From Lapillicoccus sp. (GTDB lineage: Bacteria; Actinomycetota; Actinomycetes; Actinomycetales; Dermatophilaceae): DNA of 61,044 bases. Below the pieces are notes generated by a model. That model was not told where the DNA came from and searched no databases. It saw nothing but the letters and a program-made list of their open reading frames with translations. Shown here piece by piece: positions 47,684-56,815 of the stretch (position 1 is the first letter of the stretch; every line of letters starts with the position of its first letter). The DNA lies in the NCBI RefSeq assembly GCF_025353065.1, contig NZ_JANXRJ010000155.1, positions 1-61,044 of the forward strand. The letters run 5' to 3'. The position numbers and the translations under genes were made by a program.

Positions 47684-50257
47684 TCAGATGGCCTGGAGCT
47701 TCTGCAGCCGGTTGAGCGAGAGGTAGCCGAAGGGGATGGGCAACCAGTAGGTCGCCAGCCGGTAGAGCAGCACCGACGAGACGGCCGTGCCGCTGTCGAC
47801 GCCGATGGCGATGAGACCGCCGGAGATCGCCGCCTCGATGCCGCCCAGGCCGCCCGGAGTCGGGACGGCGGACCCGATGATGGCCCCGGCGAAGTAGACG
47901 ACCGCCACGGCCGCGACGGGCGCGTCCGACCCGAAGGCCCGGGTCGCGCAGACCAGTGCCGCCACGAACGACGCGTCGAGGAGCAGGGCCCCCCCGAGCA
48001 GCTCGGCGACCTTGCGCGGGTGCTGGAAGACGCCGAGCACCTGCGGGACGACGGTCTTGACCTGGGGCAGGACGCGGGAGGTGATGATCGTGCGGATCTT
48101 GGGCACCGCGAGCAGACCCAGCAGGACGAGGATGACGATCGGGACCGCGGCCACGAGGGCGGGCGGTGGCGTGAAGGAGGCTCGGGGTCCCGTGCCGGCG
48201 AGGACGCCGGAGAGGATGAGCATCGTGACGTAGGAACAGAACTGGGCCACCTGAGCGACCCCGACACTGGCTCCCGCGATCGCCGGCTTGACGCCGCTCT
48301 TCTGCAGGTATCGGGTGTTGAGGGCGAGGTTGCCGATGACCGCCGGGGCGACGAGCCCGCTGAAGGCGACGGCGAGCTGGGTCATGTAGGTGCGGGAGAA
48401 GCGCAACGGGGTGTTGACCGACCCCGTCAGCACCGTCGAGGCGCCGGCGAAGGTGAGGGCGGCGAAGGCGACGGTGGCGAGCACCCACCCCCACTTCGCC
48501 TCCCGGATCACCTTGGCGATGTCGACCTGCGCGAAGAGCGTCAGCAGGAAGTATGCCGCGACCCCGCCGGCGAGCACGGTGACGAGACCTCGCAGCGTGA
48601 CCCGGCGCAGCTCGACCGGCTCCGCCTGCTCCGAGCTCGGCCGCAGCCGGGTGATCTCGTCCCGGAGTCGCCCGAGCAGGGTCTTGTCCGCTTTCAGCGC
48701 CCTCCGGGTCGACCGGGTCATGGCGATGGGCTGGAGGACCGGCAGGGCCCGGGCCACGGCCTCCTCACCGAGCCCGGCGACGGCGCCGGACACGGCACGC
48801 TCGGGCCCGACGACGAGGGCCACAGCCGTCAGCATCTGGGCCGAGTCGATGCGCAGGGTGAGGTCGTCGGCCGCGACGTCGCCGTTCCCGACCCGGCGCA
48901 GGGCCGCCGCGCCGGCGTCGGTGATCATCACGACGTCGGCCGCGAGTCCTCGATGGGCCACCCGCCGTCGTCGCAGCGTCGACAGCATCTCCCACACCTT
49001 CTCGAGGTCGGTGTCGCTCAGCCGCTGACCGAGCTCGAGCAGGGTGCGGCCCTGCGGCTCGGCATACGCGATGGCGGCGGAGAAGGCGCCCACCTCGCAG
49101 ACGGCCAGCGGCTGTGGCGCGCTCACGCCCGCGGCCGCGAGGGCCAGGCCCATGAGGGTGCGGTGCTCGAGATCCGCCCGCAGGGAGAGCGAGGGTGAAC
49201 GGGTGCTGGCGCTGCGAAGGCGCAGGGTGCGCAGGAACCGTCGGCCCGAGGCGAGCCCGAAGGTGTCGCGGTCCATCACCTGCACGTCGAGCTCGTGCTC
49301 GGCGGTCTGTCCGCGGTAGCGCCGGTCACCGGAGTCGTCGGGGTCGACGAGCTCGAGGCGGGTCAGGGGCAGGCCCGTCCCGACGAGGGCCTGGGCCACC
49401 TCCGATCCGGGGGGCCGGGTCGACGCGGCGCCGAAGCCGTAGCGGAAGGCGAGACCGACGGCCCAACCGAGCAGCAACGAGACCCCGACGGCCAGACTGG
49501 TGCTCTGGCCCGAGAGGAAGGCGGTGACGGCGGAGGAGCCGATGATGACGATCGCCAACGGCGAGATGTATTTGCGGCCCACGATGTCGGCCACCGTGAG
49601 GAGCGCGACGAGCGAGACGATGACCGGGTCGATGGGCGCCGTGCGGCCCTGCAGGAGCGGCCGGGTCAGCGCCCCCAGCACGACCCCGAGGTGACCGTCG
49701 AGGATGAGGCTGCGCAGCCCGAGGACGAGCAGCGCCCCGGTGCCCGCGGCCACCAGGGCGTGCACCAGCTGCAGCGGCCGGGACCTGAGGATGAGGTCGG
49801 CGCCCACCGCGAGAGGGAGGACGACGATGCCGATGCCCGCCAGCCAGCTGAAGACCTGCAGGAGCAGTCGCGGCACACCGCCGGTCGCCAGCGCGAGGTC
49901 CTGCTCGAGGGCGCCGGTGGTGCCGACGGCCACATCGGCGAGCGCGATGGCGACCACGAGCACGACGACCGCGGTGCCGAGACGCAGGGCGTCGGCGGGC
50001 CGGCGCACCCGGTCGGGGATCGGCGGCTCGATGACCTCGACCCCCTCGACGACGACCCGCAGCACGTCCGCGTCGGCAGCCCCGTCGACGGTGGGCGGAC
50101 GATGGACCGCGTCCGTGGGGTCCTGGAGCCCCGACGGGGGCAGGGCGGGATCAGCGACGCGCGTGACGTCGGTTCCCTCGGCGCTCTCCCTGACCACGGT
50201 TCCATCCTGCCTCACGCGGCGCACCATCCCACCGTGCGCCACGACCGAGGTGGGCAC
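47684..50257 (-). CDS. flippase-like LPG synthase TM-domain protein with degenerate kinase-like region
   Basis: An 857-residue polytopic membrane protein. About six N-terminal helices (residues 90-270), then a cytosolic segment of about 260 residues with a kinase-like layout (RSPSLSLRADLEHRTLMGLALAAAGVSAP... AIAYAEPQGRTLLELG... VAHRGLAADVVMITDAGAAALRRVG), then a C-terminal eight-helix domain of the MprF-flippase type (UPF0104/LPG_synthase_TM) with VAVVYFAGAIIGSAVPTPGGLGGIEAAISGGLIAIGV. The HRGL motif lacks the catalytic Asp of HRDL. GTG 50257 is the longest start; ATG 50227 is an alternative. It may flip or sense a lipid; no aminoacyl-transferase domain is present. Confidence 0.78.
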   Translation of the reverse strand: MPTSVVAHGGMVRRVRQDGTVVRESAEGTDVTRVADPALPPSGLQDPTDAVHRPPTVDGAADADVLRVVVEGVEVIEPPIPDRVRRPADALRLGTAVVVLVVAIALADVAVGTTGALEQDLALATGGVPRLLLQVFSWLAGIGIVVLPLAVGADLILRSRPLQLVHALVAAGTGALLVLGLRSLILDGHLGVVLGALTRPLLQGRTAPIDPVIVSLVALLTVADIVGRKYISPLAIVIIGSSAVTAFLSGQSTSLAVGVSLLLGWAVGLAFRYGFGAASTRPPGSEVAQALVGTGLPLTRLELVDPDDSGDRRYRGQTAEHELDVQVMDRDTFGLASGRRFLRTLRLRSASTRSPSLSLRADLEHRTLMGLALAAAGVSAPQPLAVCEVGAFSAAIAYAEPQGRTLLELGQRLSDTDLEKVWEMLSTLRRRRVAHRGLAADVVMITDAGAAALRRVGNGDVAADDLTLRIDSAQMLTAVALVVGPERAVSGAVAGLGEEAVARALPVLQPIAMTRSTRRALKADKTLLGRLRDEITRLRPSSEQAEPVELRRVTLRGLVTVLAGGVAAYFLLTLFAQVDIAKVIREAKWGWVLATVAFAALTFAGASTVLTGSVNTPLRFSRTYMTQLAVAFSGLVAPAVIGNLALNTRYLQKSGVKPAIAGASVGVAQVAQFCSYVTMLILSGVLAGTGPRASFTPPPALVAAVPIVILVLLGLLAVPKIRTIITSRVLPQVKTVVPQVLGVFQHPRKVAELLGGALLLDASFVAALVCATRAFGSDAPVAAVAVVYFAGAIIGSAVPTPGGLGGIEAAISGGLIAIGVDSGTAVSSVLLYRLATYWLPIPFGYLSLNRLQKLQAI

Positions 50258-50310
50258 TCCCGGCGCGGCGATGGTTGGGCAGAGCCGGTCCCGGGGTAAC
50301 GATGGCTCCC

Positions 50311-51093
50311 ATGGACACCACGGATGTCGGCCGGGCCGCTCGTAGCGCGGGCGACCACCCGGCCCTCGAGAACGCCGCCCGGCTGGGGTATGCCGTGAGC
50401 GGGCTGCTCCATCTGCTCATCGCCTGGCTCGGCCTGCAGCTCGCCCTCGGCACCGGCACCGGTTCGGCCGACCAGTCCGGCGCCCTGCAGACCCTCGCCG
50501 GCACCGCGGTGGGCCGGGTCCTGCTCTGGGTGGCCGTCGTCGGCTTCCTCGGGCTCGGCCTCTGGCAGCTCGTCGAGCTGCTCGCCCGGGGCGACGCGTC
50601 GGACCGGCTCAAGTCCGGTGCGAAGACGGTGCTCTATCTCCTGCTGTCGGCGACGAGCTTCGCCTGGGCGCGCGGGACGGGCAGGAGCAGCAGCAGCCAG
50701 AGCGTCGACGTCACCGCGAGCCTGATGAAGGAGCCGTTCGGCCGGGTGCTCGTCGCCGTCGTCGGGGTGGTCGTCGTCGGCGTCGGCGGCTACCACGTGG
50801 TCAAGGGCTGGCGGCGCCGGTTCCTCGACGACCTCGTCAGCCACCCCGGCCGGGTCGCGGAGGCGGCGGGCCGGATCGGCTACGTGGCCAAGGGGATCGC
50901 GCTCATCGTCGTCGGGGTCCTCTTCGTCGTGGCGGCCCGACGTGACACGGCCCGCGGGTCGACCGGTCTCGACGGCGCCCTGCGCACCCTCCTCGCCCTA
51001 CCCTACGGGCAGGTCCTGGTGGCCCTCGTCGCCGTCGGCTTCGCGGCCTACGCGGTCTACTCCTTCGCCCGCGCCCGGCACGCCAAGGTCTGA
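50311..51093 (+). CDS. DUF1206 family membrane protein
   Basis: A 260-residue membrane protein with three DUF1206 repeats of two helices each: RLGYAVSGLLHLLIAWLGLQLALG, VGRVLLWVAVVGFLGLGLWQLVE; TVLYLLLSATSFAWARG, FGRVLVAVVGVVVVGVGGYHVVKG; RIGYVAKGIALIVVGVLFVVAA, YGQVLVALVAVGFAAYAVYSFARARH. The repeated A-R-x-G-Y-x-x-x-G and YG-x-x-x-L motifs are diagnostic. ATG 50311 has AACGAT seven bases upstream; ATG 50302 would add three residues. The function of the family is unknown. Confidence 0.9.
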   Translation: MDTTDVGRAARSAGDHPALENAARLGYAVSGLLHLLIAWLGLQLALGTGTGSADQSGALQTLAGTAVGRVLLWVAVVGFLGLGLWQLVELLARGDASDRLKSGAKTVLYLLLSATSFAWARGTGRSSSSQSVDVTASLMKEPFGRVLVAVVGVVVVGVGGYHVVKGWRRRFLDDLVSHPGRVAEAAGRIGYVAKGIALIVVGVLFVVAARRDTARGSTGLDGALRTLLALPYGQVLVALVAVGFAAYAVYSFARARHAKV

Positions 51094-51174
51094 GCCGGCG
51101 CCGGGTTCACTCAACCCCCACCCCGGAGGGGTCGACGCTGCGTCAACCCCCCTCGGATGAGGCCGGTGATCAGG

Positions 51175-51888
51175 TCAGGTGCGGGGGCGGCGGCGGAGCC
51201 AGGCCCACGCGAGGAGGGCGCAGGTGATGCCGTTGAGGAGGCCGACGGTGACGTCGGTGACGTGGTGCATCCCGCGGTAGAGGCGGGCGTAGAGCACCAG
51301 CAGCGGGATGAGCAGGCAGATCGCCGTCAGCACCCGGCGCAGGGGGGCCGACGGGATCCGCTGGGCCAGCAGCGCAAGGGTCAGGTAGAGCGCGGTCGAG
51401 GCGCCGACGTGGCCGCTGGGGTAGGACGACGTCGGTGGTGCCGGGTCGAGGTGCGGGACGTCGGGCCGGGCGCGGCCGGCGACCATCGTCGCGAGGACGA
51501 AGACCGAGGCCTGCAGAGTGATCGCGATCGCGGGCAGGACCGCGACCCACCACCGGCGGGTCAGCCACCAGATCACGCCGACCATCACGACGCAGACCCC
51601 GATCACGATCTCGGTGTTGCCGACATGCGACCAGAGCCCGGTCACGCTGTCCCAGAACGGCGTCCGTCCGGACTGCAGCGTGCGGTTGACCGCGCTCTCG
51701 GACTGGAACCCGCCGAGCGGGCCCTCGATGAACGCGCCGATCCCGGCGATCACGACCCAGAGGACGACAGCGGGCCCGAGGACCCGCAGGGCGAGGTCGC
51801 GCAGCGCCTCGCTCCACCCCGGTCGGTCGATCGCGTCCCAGCGATGGACGAAGCTGCTGTTCCTGGCGGACCTCGTTGTCACACTCAT
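51175..51888 (-). CDS. PAP2-type phosphatase, membrane-bound
   Basis: Type 2 phosphatidic acid phosphatase/acid phosphatase family (237 residues, about six TM helices). The three catalytic motifs are VAGRARPDVPH (K-x6-RP type with the Lys not obvious), SYPSGHVG (PSGH) and ARLYRGMHHVTDV (SR-x5-H-x3-D with Ala for Ser). It dephosphorylates lipid phosphates such as phosphatidate or undecaprenyl pyrophosphate at the outer face. ATG 51888 is four bases after the stop codon of the second PAP2 gene, so the two are cotranscribed after the lipid kinase. Confidence 0.9.
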   Translation of the reverse strand: MSVTTRSARNSSFVHRWDAIDRPGWSEALRDLALRVLGPAVVLWVVIAGIGAFIEGPLGGFQSESAVNRTLQSGRTPFWDSVTGLWSHVGNTEIVIGVCVVMVGVIWWLTRRWWVAVLPAIAITLQASVFVLATMVAGRARPDVPHLDPAPPTSSYPSGHVGASTALYLTLALLAQRIPSAPLRRVLTAICLLIPLLVLYARLYRGMHHVTDVTVGLLNGITCALLAWAWLRRRPRT

Positions 51889-51892
51889 CTGC

Positions 51893-52654
51893 TCACGCCT
51901 CGTTCCTTGTCGGGGTCGATACCGGTATGCCGCTCGGCGGCGGTGTCGCAGGACGGTCGCGGCGCCACCCCCGATAGCCGAGGACGGACGCCACCGCGAT
52001 CCCGCAGCCCACCAGGACCCCGGCGATCGTGTCCGAGGGGTAGTGCACCCCGAGGTAGACCCGGTCGAGGGCGGTCAGGACGACGACGACGGCCGCCACG
52101 CCCACGGCATACGGGCGGGACCGGCGCGACAGCAGGGGCCAGAGCAGGATGACGAGGACGGTCGCGGCCGCAGCCGCGTTGGCGACGTGCCCCGAGGGGA
52201 AGCTGTAGCCCGGCGCGCTCGAGACGGGGTCGGCGACGACCGGGCGGGCGCGGGCGACGACGAGCTTGAGGTCGAGCGCGAGGTTCCAGGCGACCATCAT
52301 CGTGACGAAGGCCCAGATCGCCCGCGCGCGGAGGCCCCCGCGCCACCACGCGAGCAGGCACACCGCGGTCGCGACGACGTAGACGTTGAGCGGCTGGAAC
52401 GCGGCCTCCCAGACCAGGAGCGCCGACCGGAGCCCGGGATGGGCCCGGGTGACGTCGGTCGCCGCGCGAATGACCGACTCGTCCAACGCCGCCAGCGCAC
52501 CCACCCGCTCCTGCACCACGAGGGCCAGCGCCGAGACCCCCACCGACACCACGACAGCCGCGACCACGCCCGGCACGACGCCGCGCAACCGCCACCGCCA
52601 GGCCGAAGGGGTGGCCGGCGCTGCTCGGTCGGAGGTCGTCATGCGGTCCGGCAT
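51893..52654 (-). CDS. PAP2-type phosphatase, membrane-bound (second copy)
   Basis: A second PAP2 family phosphatase (253 residues). Motifs: KLVVARARPVVADP (K-x6-RP complete), YSFPSGHVANA and DRVYLGVHYPSDTIAG (R-x5-H-x3-D complete), on a six-helix membrane fold. This copy has the better-preserved catalytic set. ATG 52654 is chosen because TATGTT (52661-52666) is six bases upstream, a leaderless promoter form; ATG 52642 is a possible alternative. It lies between a diacylglycerol kinase and the other PAP2 gene. Confidence 0.9.
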   Translation of the reverse strand: MPDRMTTSDRAAPATPSAWRWRLRGVVPGVVAAVVVSVGVSALALVVQERVGALAALDESVIRAATDVTRAHPGLRSALLVWEAAFQPLNVYVVATAVCLLAWWRGGLRARAIWAFVTMMVAWNLALDLKLVVARARPVVADPVSSAPGYSFPSGHVANAAAAATVLVILLWPLLSRRSRPYAVGVAAVVVVLTALDRVYLGVHYPSDTIAGVLVGCGIAVASVLGYRGWRRDRPATPPPSGIPVSTPTRNEA

Positions 52655-52736
52655 CCGGAGAACATACCCGTTCGGGGCACCCCCCACCCCCCTCCGCCGG
52701 TATGCCGCATGGCCGGCCGAGGCGGCCGGAGGCGCG

Positions 52737-53723
52737 TCAGCCGACAGGCACCCGGACAACGAGCCCGCCCGCCAGCACCCTTGCCGTCAGCCCGAACTGG
52801 GCGCCCTTGGGGTCGCCGTCGATCTGGGTCTCCACCGCGTTGTGACACACGATCGTGAAGGTGTGCCCGGTGGACCGGAAGAGGCGCGGGTGTCCACGGC
52901 GGTGGCGGCTGGCGAGGTCGGCGGCCAGGGCCACCCAGCCGAACGGTCCCTTCGGGGCCATGATGACGGCGTCGAGCACCCCGTCGTCGAGCCGGGCGTC
53001 GGGGATCAGCTGGACGTTCCCCTGCAGGGTGCCGCAGTTGCCGATGATGACGCTCTGACCGTGCTGCTCCTGGGGGCGGGCGCCGTCGACCTGCAGGCTG
53101 ACCCGGAAGCCGCGACGCCCCATCCGGGCGAGTCCCGAGAAGACGTAGGCCGGCCACCCCAGGACGCCCTTGACCTTCTCGTTGGTGTTGGCCATCACCT
53201 CGGCGTCGATGCCGATGCCGGTCATCACGAGGAAGACCTCCTCGTCGTCGTCCCGGGGGCCGTCGCGCTCGCGCCGGTCGCCCTTCAGCGCATCGGGTGA
53301 AGGGGATTCCGGGAAGAGCCGCACGAGCCCGACGTCGATCTGCCGGTCGGTGCCGGTGAGGATGACGCGCAGGGCCGGCTCGAGGCTGTCCACGGGCAGC
53401 TCGAGGTTGCGGGCGAGGAGGTTGCCGGTGCCGCCGGGCAGCAGCCCGAGCGGCCGGCCGGTGCCGACGAGCGAGGTCGCGACGGCGCGCACCGTCCCGT
53501 CGCCCCCGAGCGGGCAGACGATGTCGACGCCCTGCTCCAGCGCCTCCGCGGCCTGGCCGACGCCGGGGTCCTCGGCCGTCGTCTCGAGCCACAGCGGCTC
53601 GGCCCACCCCTCTTCGGCGCAGACCGAGGTGATCCCCTCGCGGACGTCGTCGAGGTCGGTGAACTTGGTCGGGTTGACGATGACCGCGATGCGACGCGTC
53701 CCGCCACCGGAGGAATCGGACAT
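52737..53723 (-). CDS. diacylglycerol kinase family lipid kinase
   Basis: YegS/DgkB-type lipid kinase (328 residues) that phosphorylates diacylglycerol or a related lipid. Motifs: AVIVNPTKF, CPLGGDGTVRAVATSL (GGDGT), PLGLLPGGTGNLLARNLELP (PGGTGN), then VFLVMTGIGIDAEVMANTNEKVK and VPLIPDARLDDGVLDAVIMAP. The length is typical. TAGGGT (53730-53735) stands six bases before ATG 53723, so it is probably leaderless. It sits with two PAP2 phosphatases, i.e. a kinase and opposing phosphatases acting on lipid phosphates. Confidence 0.92.
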   Translation of the reverse strand: MSDSSGGGTRRIAVIVNPTKFTDLDDVREGITSVCAEEGWAEPLWLETTAEDPGVGQAAEALEQGVDIVCPLGGDGTVRAVATSLVGTGRPLGLLPGGTGNLLARNLELPVDSLEPALRVILTGTDRQIDVGLVRLFPESPSPDALKGDRRERDGPRDDDEEVFLVMTGIGIDAEVMANTNEKVKGVLGWPAYVFSGLARMGRRGFRVSLQVDGARPQEQHGQSVIIGNCGTLQGNVQLIPDARLDDGVLDAVIMAPKGPFGWVALAADLASRHRRGHPRLFRSTGHTFTIVCHNAVETQIDGDPKGAQFGLTARVLAGGLVVRVPVG

Positions 53724-53780
53724 GAGGTGACCCTACCGGCGGGGGACGACCCGGCGGACCACCCTTTGGGGCGGTCCCGG

Positions 53781-55220
53781 TCAGCCGGTCGTGTGGCGGT
53801 CGGCGACCTCGAGGGCTTCGTCGAGGATCGCGATGCCCTCGGCGATCTCCTCGGCGGTCGTCGTCAGTGGCGGCACGACGTGGGTGGTGTTGAAGTGGAC
53901 GAACGGCCACAGGCCCCGTTGCTTGCAGGCCGCCGCGAACTCCGCCATCGGTGCGTTGTCGGCGCCAGCGGCGTTGTAGGGCACCAGGGGCTCGCGGGTG
54001 GTCCGGTCGCGGACGAGCTCGAGGGCCCAGAAGACACCGAGCCCCCGCACCTCGCCGACGGAGGGGTGTCGCTCGGCGAGCGCCCGCAGCTGCGGGCCGA
54101 TGACGTCGGCCCCGAGTGACCGCGCGTGGTCGACGATGCCCTCCTCCTCGTAGATCTGGATCGAGGCGACGGCCGAGGCGCAGGCCAGCGGGTGGCCCGA
54201 GTAGGTGAGGCCCCCGGTGAAGGGCCGGTGGCGGAAGGTGTCGGCGATGGCCGGCGTGATCGCGACCCCGCCCAACGGGACGTAGCCCGAGTTAACGCCT
54301 TTGGCGAAGACGAGGAGGTCGGGGGTCACGTCCCAGTGGTCGACCGCGAACCACTCACCGCAACGGCCGAAGCCCGCCATCACCTCGTCGGAGATCATCA
54401 CGATGCCGTACTCGTCGCAGATGGCGCGGACGCCCGCGAGGTAGCCGTCCGGCGGGACGATGATGCCGTTGGTGCCGACGACGGTCTCGAGGATGATCGC
54501 CGCGACGGTGTGCGGACCCTCGACCATGAGGGTCTCGCGCAGGTGCTGCAGCGCCCGCTGGCACTCCTCCTCGGGGGTCGTGGAGTGGAAGGCCGATCGG
54601 TAGGGGAAAGGACCCCAGAAGCGCACGACCCCCGGCATACCCGGCTCAGTGGCCCACCGTCGCGGGTCGCCGGTGAGGGCCATCGATCCCGCCGTCCCAC
54701 CGTGGTAGCTGCGGTAGGCGGCGAAGATCTTGTGCCGCCCGGTGTGGACACGGGCCATCCGGATGGCGTTCTCGTTGGCCTCGGCCCCGCCGGTCGTGAA
54801 GAAGATGAGGTCGAGGTCGCCGGGCGTGCGCTCGGCGACGAGGCGGGCCGCCTCGGAGCGCACGTCGATCGCGAAGGAGGGTCCGAGCGTGGCCATCCGG
54901 CCGGCCTGCTCCTGGATCGCGGCGACCAGCTTGGGGTGTTGGTAGCCGATGTTGACGTTGACCAGCTGCGAGGAGAAGTCGAGGTACTCCTTGCCGTCGA
55001 GGTCCCAGAACCGCGAGCCGAGGGCACGCGCGATCGGCAGCGGCTCGACGGCCCCGTGGACGGCCCAGCTGTGGAAGACGTGGTCACGGTCGCCGCGGCG
55101 GACGCTCTCCTGGTCGGTCGGGACGCGAAAGCTCCTGGGCGGCAGGGGAATCCGGCCGGTAGCGGGCAGGGGAGCCGGGGCGTCGGTGAGGGTGCGAGGG
55201 CCTTCGTCGAGCTGGGTCAC
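53781..55220 (-). CDS. class III aminotransferase (PLP-dependent)
   Basis: Fold type I class III aminotransferase (479 residues), the omega-amino-acid/polyamine group. Features: DHVFHSWAVHGAVEPLPIARALGSRFWDLDGKEYLDFSSQLVNVNIGYQHPKLV, FFTTGGAEANENAIRMARVHTGRHKIFAAYRSYHGGTAGSMALTGDPRRW, MISDEVMAGFGRCGEWFA with the PLP-pyridine Asp, and LVFAKGVNSGYVPLGGVAI with the PLP Lys. GTG 55220 has AGGAG eight bases upstream. An XRE-cupin regulator and an oxidoreductase lie upstream on the same strand. The substrate (beta-alanine, taurine, GABA, putrescine) is not resolved. Confidence 0.9.
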   Translation of the reverse strand: MTQLDEGPRTLTDAPAPLPATGRIPLPPRSFRVPTDQESVRRGDRDHVFHSWAVHGAVEPLPIARALGSRFWDLDGKEYLDFSSQLVNVNIGYQHPKLVAAIQEQAGRMATLGPSFAIDVRSEAARLVAERTPGDLDLIFFTTGGAEANENAIRMARVHTGRHKIFAAYRSYHGGTAGSMALTGDPRRWATEPGMPGVVRFWGPFPYRSAFHSTTPEEECQRALQHLRETLMVEGPHTVAAIILETVVGTNGIIVPPDGYLAGVRAICDEYGIVMISDEVMAGFGRCGEWFAVDHWDVTPDLLVFAKGVNSGYVPLGGVAITPAIADTFRHRPFTGGLTYSGHPLACASAVASIQIYEEEGIVDHARSLGADVIGPQLRALAERHPSVGEVRGLGVFWALELVRDRTTREPLVPYNAAGADNAPMAEFAAACKQRGLWPFVHFNTTHVVPPLTTTAEEIAEGIAILDEALEVADRHTTG

Positions 55221-55287
55221 GGGCGGTCTCCTGGTCTGCAGCGGTCGGGCGAGTGTGGGAAAGGGCTTGGGAGAGTATGCCGCCCGG

Positions 55288-56163
55288 CTAGCCGATCTCG
55301 GCCAGTCGAGGCGCGATGCGCTCACCGAACTCCGCCACGTGGGCGGCCGGGTCGGGGGTGATCGGGCGGCAGTGGAGGTGGGTGATGCCGAGGGAGGCGT
55401 AGGACTCGGCGAGCCGGAGGAAGGCGTCCGGGTCGTCCAAGGGGTTGACCTGCGGGCCCTGAACGGTCTTGGTGATCGTGTCGTAGTCGCGACCCAACGC
55501 GTCGCAGTGGCCACGCAGGACGTCGAGCTTGTGGGCGACGGTCTCGACGTCGGAGGCACCGATGTTGCACGCGTCGGCATACTGCGCGACGAGGCGCAGC
55601 GTCTTCTTCTCGCCGCTCCCGCCGATGACGATCGGCGGGTGCGGCCGGCTGAGGTTGGTGGGCACGTTGATCGTCTCCGCGAGCCGGTAGTGGGCACCGG
55701 CATACGGGCCCGCGTCGTCGCCCCACATCTGCAGGACGATCTGCAGCGCCTCCTCGAGGCGTTCGAAGCGCTCCTTGAGCGGCGGGAAGGGGACGCCGAG
55801 GGCGAGGTGCTCCCGCTCGTACCAGGCCGCCCCGATACCGAGGAAGGCCCGACCCTCACTCAGCACGTCGAGAGTCGTGACGATCTTGGCCAGGAGACCG
55901 GGGTGGCGGTAGGTGACGCCGGTGACGACCGTGCCGAGCTGCATCCGGCTCGTGCAGGCGGCGAGGAAGCCGAGCGTTGCGTAGCCCTCGAGCATCGGGT
56001 CGTGGGCCGTCCGGAACTGCTCCATCTGGAAGTAGTGGTCCATCACCGTGAACCACGTGGCGCCGATGTCCTCGGCGGCGACCGCGGTGGCCCGCAGGGC
56101 CGGGGCGTAGGACGCCGGACCCTCGGGGAGGTTGAAGTCCATGAAGTGGAAGCCGAAGCGCAT
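55288..56163 (-). CDS. luciferase-like (LLM class) F420-dependent oxidoreductase
   Basis: TIM-barrel protein of the bacterial luciferase family (291 residues), probably F420- or FMN-dependent. It shows MRFGFHFMDFNLPEGPASYAPALRATAVAAEDIGATWFTVMDHYFQM, ATLGFLAACTSRMQLGTVVTGVTYRHPGLLAKIVTTLDVLSEGRAFLGIGAAWYEREHLALGVPFPPLKERFERLEEALQIVLQMW and PPIVIGGSGEKKTLRLVAQYADACNIG, all typical of F420-linked actinobacterial members. ATG 56163 has CACACT seven bases upstream. The substrate is unknown. Confidence 0.9.
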   Translation of the reverse strand: MRFGFHFMDFNLPEGPASYAPALRATAVAAEDIGATWFTVMDHYFQMEQFRTAHDPMLEGYATLGFLAACTSRMQLGTVVTGVTYRHPGLLAKIVTTLDVLSEGRAFLGIGAAWYEREHLALGVPFPPLKERFERLEEALQIVLQMWGDDAGPYAGAHYRLAETINVPTNLSRPHPPIVIGGSGEKKTLRLVAQYADACNIGASDVETVAHKLDVLRGHCDALGRDYDTITKTVQGPQVNPLDDPDAFLRLAESYASLGITHLHCRPITPDPAAHVAEFGERIAPRLAEIG

Positions 56164-56224
56164 GCGCCCCAGTGTGCTCCTGTGCGTGGATCTCCGTGTC
56201 TGTGGACCTCGGTGTCCGCGGACC

Positions 56225-56815
56225 TCAGCGACGAGCCAGCGCGACGAGGTAGCGGCAGGGGCGGCCGGTGCGGTTCTCGTAGGCGCAGTCCTGCGGCGCG
56301 CCGAGCTGGAGGCAGTCGCCCGGTCCCAGCTCGTGCACGACGTCGCCCTCACGGAAGTGCAGGCGACCGGCGAGCACCCAGAGCTGGTGGTGGTTGAAGG
56401 CGTAGGACTCGGCGGGGTAGGCGACCACGGCGCCGGCCGGCAGCACGACCTCGACGAGCTCCAGCGGCCCGCCGGGGGCCGGGGAGACGGCCCGCCGCAC
56501 GTAGCCGGTCTCGGGGTCGGTCCAGCGGATCTGGTCGTCGGCCCGGACGAGGCGACGTGGCTCGCCTTCGGCACGAGCGAGCAACTCCGACAACGACATT
56601 CCCAAGGCGCCCGACAGCCGGCCGAGCAGTACCGCAGTGGGCTGGGCCCCGCCGCGCTCGATCCGCGAGATCATCGCCCGGGAGACGCCGGAGCGGTCGG
56701 CGAGAGCGCTCACCGAGAGGCCGAGCTGACCGCGGGCCGTGTGGAGGGTCGCCGCGATGGCGGAGGTCAGGTCATCGATCTCTGCGGGGTCCGGGTCCGG
56801 CTCGGGCAGGTTCAC
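56225..56815 (-). CDS. XRE-family regulator with C-terminal cupin domain
   Basis: A 196-residue transcription factor. The N-terminal helix-turn-helix (LHTARGQLGLSVSALADRSGVSRAMISRIERGGAQPTAVLLGRLSGALGMSLSELL) is of the Xre type, and the C-terminal cupin (LELVEVVLPAGAVVAYPAESYAFNHHQLWVLAGRLHFREGDVVHELGPGDCLQLGAPQDCAYENRTGRPCRYLV) would bind a small ligand. PuuR of putrescine catabolism has the same architecture. GTG 56815 has TATAGT six bases upstream. It is divergent from the GNAT gene and likely controls it, itself and perhaps the following oxidoreductase and aminotransferase. Confidence 0.9.
   Translation of the reverse strand: MNLPEPDPDPAEIDDLTSAIAATLHTARGQLGLSVSALADRSGVSRAMISRIERGGAQPTAVLLGRLSGALGMSLSELLARAEGEPRRLVRADDQIRWTDPETGYVRRAVSPAPGGPLELVEVVLPAGAVVAYPAESYAFNHHQLWVLAGRLHFREGDVVHELGPGDCLQLGAPQDCAYENRTGRPCRYLVALARR

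Noticed and set aside
52687-52733. Terminator-like hairpin between the lipid kinase and PAP2 genes
   Set aside because: Several short GC-only pairings are possible but none is clearly better than chance in this composition, so it is not listed.
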